Of a stretch of DNA of 5,145 nt, positions 1 through 5,145 are shown piece by piece. The DNA is from an uncultured Prevotellaceae bacterium. GTDB lineage: Bacteria; Bacteroidota; Bacteroidia; Bacteroidales; Muribaculaceae. The stretch spans positions 1-5,145 of the forward strand of contig CAMGFF010000185.1 of NCBI GenBank assembly GCA_946055125.1, written 5' to 3'. The notes beneath the pieces are model-generated. The model saw only the letters and a list, made by a program, of their open reading frames with translations. It ran no database searches and was not told where the DNA came from. Position 1 is the first letter of the stretch; every line of letters begins with the position of its first letter. The translations under genes and the position numbers were made by a program.

Positions 1-1
1 C

Positions 2-52
2 GGCACACTGGTATCAATCGCCACGCTCATCGTCACCATCACCAAGAAATAG
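2..52 (+). CDS. C-terminal end of an unidentified, probably membrane-associated protein (partial)
   Basis: Frame 2 of the plus strand is open from the window edge and ends in TAG at 50-52. Only 16 codons are visible, encoding GTLVSIATLIVTITKK. The stretch is hydrophobic and beta-branched and ends in two lysines, which resembles a final transmembrane helix with a short positively charged cytoplasmic tail. The main support that it is a real gene end is context: a strong hairpin with T-rich tails begins 27 bases after the stop, and recQ converges on it from the other side. The family cannot be identified from so few residues, and a chance open frame is possible. Confidence 0.45.
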   Translation, partial: GTLVSIATLIVTITKK

Positions 53-78
53 CCCGACGCCCACAAGCCAACGACATC

Positions 79-127
79 AAAAAGGAGACAGACGCCCCCC
101 TGTGAGTGCCTGTCTCCTTTTCTTTTC
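79..127. terminator. Bidirectional intrinsic terminator between convergent genes
   Basis: Bases 80-91 (AAAAGGAGACAG) are perfectly complementary to 110-121 (CTGTCTCCTTTT), giving a 12-bp stem around an 18-base loop with a run of six C's. On the plus strand the stem ends in TTTT, then C, then TTTT. On the minus strand it ends in TTTTT. Each strand therefore has the hairpin plus U-tract form of a rho-independent terminator. It lies 27 bases after the plus-strand gene end and about 30 bases after the recQ stop, so it can serve both converging transcripts. Confidence 0.85.
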
Positions 128-151
128 GCATACACCGCTACAATAATTGCG

Positions 152-1987
152 CTACCGTGGATTCTCCTCAAGGAACTTGCGCACTGCGGCGGTGAAAGCC
201 TCCCAGTAGAGCTCGGTCTTGCGCTCTCCCACGCCATAGAGTGTGGAGAATGCCGCCTTTGTCACCGGCTTCTCGGCTGCTATCACCTCGAGCACGCGGT
301 CGCTGAACACGATGTAAGGTGGCACGCCTTGCTTCTTTGCCACGGCATATCGCAGTTCCTTGAGCCGAGATATTAGTTTCTCATTCACAGGCACGTCCAC
401 CGGCAGGCGTCCCTGCTCCTTGGCTTTCTCAGCCTTAGTCTTCTTGCTGAAGCTGCGGTCGTACTCAAATTTCGACAGCTGAACTTGCCGCATGGAGTGC
501 AGAATGTCGCGCCCATAGTCGGTGATGCGCAGGTGGTTGGCCTCCTCATAGGCCACATCGATGATTCCAAGCTGTAGCATTTGCAGCAAGTAGGCGTTCC
601 ACTCGGCAAACGAGAGGTTGCGCCCCACGCCGTAGGTCTTCAGCCGGTCATATCCCCGCGCTGCTATTTCGGCCTTGCGCGAGCCTCGCAGTATGTCGAT
701 TATCGTGGTGATTCCCTCTTGCTGGTTCACTCGCGCAATGGCACTGAGAGCCATCTGGCATATCACAGTGCCGTCGATGCGCTCGGGCGGATTGAGGCAC
801 ACGTCGCAGTTGCCACAGTCGCACTCCAAGCGCTCATTGAAGTAGCTCAGGAGGATGCGACGGCGACACACACCGGCCTCGGCGTATTGCTGCATGCGCC
901 GCAGCTTCTCGATGTTAACCGTAGCCTGCCCAGACTCCTTGGCAAAGCTCATCAGTGTTGCCACATCGGAGAAGGAGTAGAACATTAGCGTGTCGGCCGG
1001 CAGCCCGTCGCGCCCGGCACGGCCTATCTCCTGGTAGTATCCCTCCATGTTGCGCGGCATGTTGCTGTGCACCACCCAGCGCACGTTGCTCTTGTTGATG
1101 CCCATGCCAAATGCTATGGTTGCGCAAATAATGGTGATGTCGTCGTTGAGGAAGTCGCGCTGCACCTTCTCCTTGACCGCAGTTGCCATTCCGGCATGAA
1201 ACGGAGCGGCGTTATATCCCATCTGCTTGAGTTGCTGCGCCATTTTCTCCACATTGGCACGGCTAAGGCAATAGATGATGCCGCTCTGCCCCTTGTGGCG
1301 GTCGATGAAGCGCACCAGTGCCCGCATCTTGTCCTTGCCGCTCAGGTTTCGCACCACATTGAGCGAGAGATTGGGGCGGTTGAATGAGGCTATGAACATT
1401 CGCGCGTCGGGAATGTGAAGCTGCTTCACTATGTCGTCGCGCGTCAGGCGGTCGGCAGTGGCGGTGAGGGCCATTATCGGCACCTTGGGAAAACGCTGCT
1501 TGAGCTGCGACAGCCGGGAATACTCGGGGCGGAAATCGTGCCCCCACTGCGAGATGCAGTGCGCCTCGTCGATGGCTATAAGGCTTATGTTCATGTCGGC
1601 CGCCCATGTGTCGAGCTCTGTGAGAAGTCGCTCAGGTGATATATATAGCAGCTTGATGTGCCCGGCATACACCTCATCAATCACCTCGCGGTTGTAGGCC
1701 TCGCTCTGCGTACTGTTGACGGCCGCGGCCGGGATTCCATTGGCTTGGAGAGCATCCACCTGATCCTTCATGAGGGCCAGCAGCGGACTCACCACTATAG
1801 TGCAGCCCTCGCTGATAAGAGCCGGAATCTGGAAGCAAATCGACTTGCCGCCTCCCGTGGGCATCAGCACCACGGCATCTCGCCGGTTCATCACACATTC
1901 AATCACATCGAGCTGCATGGGATAGAAACTCGAATACCCATAAAACCGCTTCAGCACAGCAAGTGCCTTCTGTCTTACATTCTCCAT
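152..1987 (-). CDS. recQ: ATP-dependent DNA helicase RecQ
   Basis: This is a 611-residue superfamily 2 helicase that unwinds DNA 3' to 5' in recombination and replication-fork repair, close in length to E. coli RecQ (609). Visible motifs in order are: Walker A MPTGGGKS (42-49, K48); DEAH box (140-143) followed by the RecQ aromatic-rich loop CISQWGHDFRPEY (144-156); TAT motif (174-178); motif V region with AFGMGINK (292-299); and motif VI with the arginine finger region QEIGRAGRDG (319-328). The RQC zinc site has C374, C391, C394 and C397 (CGNCDVC), followed by a winged-helix region at about 402-505. A single HRDC domain lies at about 535-605. All key residues are present, so the enzyme should be active. 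The ATG at 1985-1987 is preferred: the frame stays open upstream to a TAA at 2117-2119 but contains no ATG or GTG. There is no clear Shine-Dalgarno sequence, and the upstream 210 bases are heptamer repeats. Confidence 0.97.
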   Translation of the reverse strand: MENVRQKALAVLKRFYGYSSFYPMQLDVIECVMNRRDAVVLMPTGGGKSICFQIPALISEGCTIVVSPLLALMKDQVDALQANGIPAAAVNSTQSEAYNREVIDEVYAGHIKLLYISPERLLTELDTWAADMNISLIAIDEAHCISQWGHDFRPEYSRLSQLKQRFPKVPIMALTATADRLTRDDIVKQLHIPDARMFIASFNRPNLSLNVVRNLSGKDKMRALVRFIDRHKGQSGIIYCLSRANVEKMAQQLKQMGYNAAPFHAGMATAVKEKVQRDFLNDDITIICATIAFGMGINKSNVRWVVHSNMPRNMEGYYQEIGRAGRDGLPADTLMFYSFSDVATLMSFAKESGQATVNIEKLRRMQQYAEAGVCRRRILLSYFNERLECDCGNCDVCLNPPERIDGTVICQMALSAIARVNQQEGITTIIDILRGSRKAEIAARGYDRLKTYGVGRNLSFAEWNAYLLQMLQLGIIDVAYEEANHLRITDYGRDILHSMRQVQLSKFEYDRSFSKKTKAEKAKEQGRLPVDVPVNEKLISRLKELRYAVAKKQGVPPYIVFSDRVLEVIAAEKPVTKAAFSTLYGVGERKTELYWEAFTAAVRKFLEENPR

Positions 1988-2000
1988 AGTTCTTTTATCA

Positions 2001-2126
2001 GTTAGGAGTGAGGAGTGAGGAGTGAGGAGTGAGGAGTTAGGAGTTATTAGTGAGGAGTGAGGAGTGAGGAGTGTGGAGTGAGGAGTGTGGAGTGGGGAGT
2101 GGGGAGTGTGGAGTGATTAGTGGGGA
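2001..2126. repeat. G-rich heptamer tandem array, 18 units, consensus GTGAGGA
   Basis: Eighteen consecutive 7-base units run in perfect register with no insertion or deletion, starting 13 bases upstream of the recQ ATG. Eight units are GTGAGGA, three GTGTGGA (2071, 2085, 2106), three GTGGGGA (2092, 2099, 2120), two GTTAGGA (2001, 2036), one GTTATTA (2043) and one GTGATTA (2113). All begin with GT and end with A; variation is confined to positions 3-6. The recQ-proximal half is richest in the plain consensus, while GTGGGGA and GTGTGGA units cluster distally. The G-rich strand is plus, the template strand for the flanking genes, so any transcript through it is C-rich. Degenerate arrays of this look occur in Bacteroidales intergenic regions (recollection, not searched). 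Confidence 0.95.
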
Positions 2127-2134
2127 GTGCTCAA

Positions 2135-2197
2135 ATATCTGCTATCTAATATCTAATAACTAATATCTAATCACTAATATCTGCTATCTAATATCTG
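2135..2197. repeat. A/T-rich heptamer tandem array, 9 units, consensus ATATCTA
   Basis: Nine consecutive 7-base units run in register: ATATCTG (2135, 2177, 2191), CTATCTA (2142, 2184), ATATCTA (2149, 2163), ATAACTA (2156) and ATCACTA (2170). A higher-order duplication is present: bases 2134-2154 recur exactly at 2176-2196, a 21-base direct repeat offset by 42 bases (six units). The array ends at 2197, immediately next to the transferase stop codon (2198-2200), with no spacer. On its other side, eight bases (2127-2134) separate it from the G-rich heptamer array. No intrinsic terminator for the transferase is visible; the arrays occupy the place where one would be expected. Confidence 0.9.
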
Positions 2198-3565
2198 TCA
2201 GAAGGCGTTCTTCTCACCTCGTATGGCATTATACACGGTGAGGAACACTATCTTGAAGTCGAGCATCATGTTCCAGTTCTCGGCATACCACACGTCGTAT
2301 TCCACCCGCTTCTCCATCTGCCACAGATGCTCGGTCTGGCCGCGCAAGCCGTTCACTTGCGCCCAGCCGGTGATGCCGGGCTTTATTGTGTGGCGCAGCA
2401 TATATTTGTCGATGAGCGCACTGTAGTCCTCGGTGTGCTTCACCATGTGCGGACGCGGCCCCACTATCGACATATCGCCACGCCACACGTTGAAAAACTG
2501 TGGCAGCTCATCGATACTCGTACGGCGCAGGAAGTCGCCAAAGCGCGTCTTGCGCGGGTCGTTGCGCGTGGCCTGCACACGGTCGCTCTCCTTGTTCACC
2601 CTCATGGTGCGGAACTTGTAGCACCAGAACTCCTTGCCACGGTAGCCGGTGCGCTTCTGGCTGAAGAATATCGGTCCCGGCGACGACAGCTTGATGCCTA
2701 TGCCCACCGGAATGAGCACCAAGGGCGAGCATATCAGCACTATCGTGCTCACCACCAGGTCGAAGATGCGCTTGGCCATGCGGTTGGCTATGTTGTTCAG
2801 TGGATTGGGGCGCACGCTGAGTATGGGTATGTTGCCCACCGACGACAGCTCGAATTTCCTTGCCAGCTGCTTATTGAACTGCGGCACGAAATAGAAGTCG
2901 ATGGCATTGTTCTCGGCAAGCTTTATCATTCGCGCCATTATCTCCTCATTGGATATGGTGCAATACATCTCATCTATCGTGTTCTCCTTCACAAATTGCT
3001 CCACGCTATCGAGCCGCCCGGCGTAACCGGCTATTGAGCGGTTGTTCTTGTTGTCGTCGAATATTCCCTCTATGCGGTAGCCATAGCCACGGTCGCCCGT
3101 CATCTCCTCTACAAGATGATGCGCCATGCCTCCGGCTCCTATTATGATGATGCGCTTGAAGTTGAAGCCATGCGTGCGGTAGAGCTTCAGCACCTTCTTC
3201 GACACTATCCACCACGCACACAGCACCACGGCAAACGCGCTGAAGAACTTCGCATACTTCATGGGCGGCACCTCAATGTCGACAAACGAAATCATCGCTA
3301 TCGCCACTGCCGCAAAGATTATCACCGTGCGAAGCGCCTCAATGGCTATGCGGTCGGCAAACACCGTGCGCCGCTCATGTATGCGCGAGGCAAAGGTTTC
3401 CACTATCAGGAATGCGCCATTGAGCAACAGCCAAATGGGCTTGGAGAAAAAGACACTACCGCCAACGCACAAGTAGAGCGTGAAAAACAAAGCATTGAGC
3501 ACGGCAAAATCCACCATCGTGAATATGCCGCGCAAAAACTGCCCATATCGTCCTTTCTTGCTCAC
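2198..3565 (-). CDS. Undecaprenyl-phosphate sugar-1-phosphate transferase (WcaJ/WbaP type), exopolysaccharide initiation
   Basis: This 455-residue integral membrane enzyme belongs to the large monotopic phosphoglycosyl transferases. It moves a sugar-1-phosphate (glucose or galactose in characterised relatives) from a UDP-sugar to undecaprenyl phosphate, the first step of capsule or exopolysaccharide repeat-unit assembly. About four hydrophobic helices lie at 17-37, 43-60, 80-96 and 104-122. A Rossmann-like CoA-binding region at about 136-245 carries GAGGMA (143-148). A membrane hairpin at about 268-290 has the SP break (280-281). The catalytic domain follows: SSPGPIFFSQKRTG (294-307), YKFRTM (316-321), the active-site Asp-Glu pair in SIDELPQ (D352, E353), GPRP (369-372), and KPGITGWAQVNGLRG (395-409). 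It is full length and intact. The start is GTG at 3563-3565, with AAGGA about 13 bases upstream; the next Met (17) would cut into the first helix. The sugar cannot be told from sequence, and no other glycan genes are in view. Confidence 0.93.
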   Translation of the reverse strand: MSKKGRYGQFLRGIFTMVDFAVLNALFFTLYLCVGGSVFFSKPIWLLLNGAFLIVETFASRIHERRTVFADRIAIEALRTVIIFAAVAIAMISFVDIEVPPMKYAKFFSAFAVVLCAWWIVSKKVLKLYRTHGFNFKRIIIIGAGGMAHHLVEEMTGDRGYGYRIEGIFDDNKNNRSIAGYAGRLDSVEQFVKENTIDEMYCTISNEEIMARMIKLAENNAIDFYFVPQFNKQLARKFELSSVGNIPILSVRPNPLNNIANRMAKRIFDLVVSTIVLICSPLVLIPVGIGIKLSSPGPIFFSQKRTGYRGKEFWCYKFRTMRVNKESDRVQATRNDPRKTRFGDFLRRTSIDELPQFFNVWRGDMSIVGPRPHMVKHTEDYSALIDKYMLRHTIKPGITGWAQVNGLRGQTEHLWQMEKRVEYDVWYAENWNMMLDFKIVFLTVYNAIRGEKNAF

Positions 3566-3595
3566 GCCTTTTCTTAATTCCTTTTTATTTATCTT

Positions 3596-3615
3596 AAAAA
3601 CGCCCCACCGGGCGT
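3596..3615 (-). terminator. Intrinsic terminator of the serine hydrolase gene
   Basis: Read on the minus strand, ACGCCC (3615-3610), a GGTG loop and GGGCGT (3605-3600) form a 6-bp GC-rich stem with a 4-base loop, followed immediately by TTTT (3599-3596). The last stem base adds a fifth T. It starts 17 bases after the hydrolase stop codon and ends 30 bases before the transferase start, so it should largely uncouple transcription of the two genes. Bases 3566-3595 are A-rich on the minus strand and hold only the transferase ribosome-binding region. Confidence 0.85.
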
Positions 3616-3632
3616 GAATATTGTGTGCCTGT

Positions 3633-5111
3633 TCACATTATTTTACCCTGAAATTTCCACGGCTCGCGCTTGTAGTTCTCACGTCCTGTTATGCTCACCG
3701 CTCCGTCCTTGCCAAAAGCTATCTCAAGCTCCACGGCACTCACCCAGTTCACATATTCGAGCTTCAGGCGCAGTGCCTTTCGGCTCTTCCAGGCATAGCT
3801 CCCTGCCACCACAAAGTGAGGGTCGATGCCATTGAAGCGGCCGCGCGGCGCAATGGAGTAAGGTGGAGGCACCTTGGTGCCGACCTTGAGCCACTTGCGG
3901 TGGCCCAGCGCCAGGGCCGCGCTCGAGCCATCGGCATAGCGCAACAAGGCAGTCATTTCGCCACGTCGCTGCGTGAGAGTGATCCCGGCTATGCCCAGCG
4001 GATTCTCGCCGGTCACGATGCCGAGCGTGTCGCCCTCGGCCATCATTGGGCTGCCGGCCTTCCCGGCTGGCATGGCAAGGCAATAGGTGGCGGGCTTTGT
4101 GGCAGCCACGGCTTCCAGGGGCTCATCTTGCACCGCCGGCAGCAGCAGGCGCCACACCAGCTCGCGCTGCTTGCGTCCGTTGCCCAGCGTGCACTCGGTG
4201 ATTACCACCACCACATCCTTCACAGGCTCCACGAGAATGTATTGCCCCAGCGCGCCATCGGCACGGAATGCCGTGGGATGCTCACACCGCCACGTCTGGT
4301 AGCCATAGTCGCACGGAGCCACAGCTACCTGCGACCGCGTCATCTCCCTCACCCACTCGGCCGGGATGAGCTGCCTTCCCTCCCACTCACCGCCGTGCGA
4401 CAGCAGCACGCCCATCTTGGCGAGCGACTCGGGCTTTATGTGCAGCCCCCAGCCCCCCGTGTTGTAGCCCTCGGGGCTTACCTCCCAGCACGCATCGTCG
4501 ATGCCCATTGCCGCCAGCAGCTTCTCCTGCAGATAATCGAGAAGCCTCTTCCCGGTCACCTTGGTCACGATGGCCGAGAGCACATAGCTGCACATCGAGT
4601 CGTAGCGGAACACCTCGCCCGGCTTCTGCACCGGCTTGCCCAGATAGGTGGCGAGCCATGCGTCGGTGTGGTTGCGCAAGGTCCAGTCGGGCACAATGCC
4701 GGCAGTCATCGTGAGCAGGTCGCGCACGGTAATAGCAGCAAGCTCGGGTGAAACCTCGGCAGGCAGAGCCTCGGGGAAAAACGTGGCCACGCGGTCGGTG
4801 AGCCTAAGCCTGTTGTCGGCGATGGCAAGCCCCACGCCCACAGCCACAAAGGTCTTCGAGCAGGAGTACATCGTGTGGCGATACTCCGGTCCGAAAGGCT
4901 CAGGATAAGCCTCACCAATCACCTTGCCGTGCCGCAGCACCATCACACTGTGAATCTCAGTGTCGGGCAGAGCCATAAGCGAGTCGATGAGCGCAGCCAC
5001 CACGCCCGATGGCACACCCTCGGCCTCGGGCGAGGTGCGCTCGAGTGCAGCCGCAGCCACACCTTGCAGCCACAGCCCCACAAGCGTCGCAATCAAAACA
5101 ATCCTCTTCAT
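3633..5111 (-). CDS. Exported serine hydrolase, beta-lactamase / penicillin-binding-protein-like family, with C-terminal extension
   Basis: The protein is 492 residues from the ATG at 5109-5111. It begins MKRIVLIATLVGLWLQG followed by VAAAA, a Sec signal peptide with a type I signal peptidase site near residues 20-24 and no lipobox cysteine, so it is probably periplasmic or secreted. The class C beta-lactamase/esterase fold (about 25-325) has SxxK in YSCSKTF (S83 nucleophile, K86 base), the second motif as Y170-D171-S172 (YxS rather than YxN), and DGALGQY (285-291) where the KTG/HxG strand is expected. RDLLTMTAGI (130-139) is typical of the family. Residues about 330-492 form an extension of unrecognised type, apparently beta-rich. 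Family members include D-peptidases, esterases and true beta-lactamases; substrate is unknown and resistance should not be assumed. A GTG at 5127-5129 in frame would add MIFFSF but puts residues ahead of the Lys-Arg n-region, so the ATG is preferred. A strong terminator follows. Confidence 0.9.
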   Translation of the reverse strand: MKRIVLIATLVGLWLQGVAAAALERTSPEAEGVPSGVVAALIDSLMALPDTEIHSVMVLRHGKVIGEAYPEPFGPEYRHTMYSCSKTFVAVGVGLAIADNRLRLTDRVATFFPEALPAEVSPELAAITVRDLLTMTAGIVPDWTLRNHTDAWLATYLGKPVQKPGEVFRYDSMCSYVLSAIVTKVTGKRLLDYLQEKLLAAMGIDDACWEVSPEGYNTGGWGLHIKPESLAKMGVLLSHGGEWEGRQLIPAEWVREMTRSQVAVAPCDYGYQTWRCEHPTAFRADGALGQYILVEPVKDVVVVITECTLGNGRKQRELVWRLLLPAVQDEPLEAVAATKPATYCLAMPAGKAGSPMMAEGDTLGIVTGENPLGIAGITLTQRRGEMTALLRYADGSSAALALGHRKWLKVGTKVPPPYSIAPRGRFNGIDPHFVVAGSYAWKSRKALRLKLEYVNWVSAVELEIAFGKDGAVSITGRENYKREPWKFQGKIM

Positions 5112-5145
5112 AAAGCTAAAAAATATCACCCCGGCACCATCAACG

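Noticed and set aside
2001..2118. N-terminal extension of RecQ encoded by the heptamer array
   Set aside because: The minus-strand frame of recQ is open back to a TAA at 2117-2119, but the C-rich repeats supply no ATG, GTG or TTG, and the protein is already full length from the ATG at 1987.
2132..2139. Bacteroidota-type promoter -7 element (minus strand GATATTTG against TAnnTTTG) for recQ
   Set aside because: It matches five of six defined bases but falls at the array junction, where A/T-rich repeats give such matches by chance. No TTTG-like -33 element lies upstream.
2001..2197. CRISPR array
   Set aside because: The repeat unit is only 7 bases, there are no unique spacers of uniform length, and no cas genes are nearby.
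2327..3037. Plus-strand open frame of 236 codons opposite the transferase gene
   Set aside because: It is fully antisense to conserved transferase domains and has His/Arg/Ala-rich shadow composition with no motif.
3621..4751. Plus-strand open frame of 376 codons opposite the serine hydrolase gene
   Set aside because: It lies antisense to a gene with clear catalytic motifs. The translation is rich in His, Arg, Ala and Gln without any recognisable domain, as expected for an antisense shadow in GC-biased coding DNA.
5112..5129. Upstream GTG start for the serine hydrolase
   Set aside because: It would place MIFFSF before the Lys-Arg n-region of an otherwise standard signal peptide, and the ATG at 5109-5111 is the better start codon.

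Overview
The window reads as chromosomal DNA of a GC-moderate Bacteroidota, most likely order Bacteroidales (Muribaculaceae- or Prevotellaceae-like). This is inferred from the protein families, the weak or absent Shine-Dalgarno sequences and the low-complexity heptamer arrays between genes. It was not confirmed by a search. All three complete genes lie on the minus strand. In transcription order (right to left) they are an exported beta-lactamase-fold serine hydrolase (5111-3633), a polyprenyl-phosphate sugar-1-phosphate transferase of the WcaJ/WbaP type (3565-2198), and a RecQ DNA helicase (1987-152). The last codons of an unidentified plus-strand gene occupy bases 2-52 and converge on recQ.

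The boundaries are well marked. Between the plus-strand gene end and recQ, a 12-bp hairpin (80-121) has T-rich tails on both strands and looks like a shared bidirectional terminator. Between the serine hydrolase and the transferase, a compact GC hairpin followed by U's (3615-3596, minus strand) looks like an intrinsic terminator. It leaves only about 30 bases before the transferase GTG start. These genes therefore share a strand but probably do not form one simple operon.

The most unusual stretch is the recQ-transferase gap (1988-2197). It is almost entirely two adjacent heptamer arrays. One has 18 G-rich 7-bp units in unbroken register (2001-2126). The other has nine A/T-rich 7-bp units (2135-2197) and abuts the transferase stop codon with no spacer. 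The two arrays share variant heptamers in inverted orientation. They form the whole leader upstream of recQ, with the G-rich strand as the recQ template strand. No conventional promoter or terminator is evident there.

Functionally the genes look unrelated: genome maintenance (RecQ), initiation of surface glycan assembly on undecaprenyl phosphate (transferase), and a periplasmic or secreted hydrolase. No mobile element, CRISPR array, tRNA or rRNA is visible. No clear new multi-gene system is present. The paired heptamer arrays are the best candidate for something under-described.
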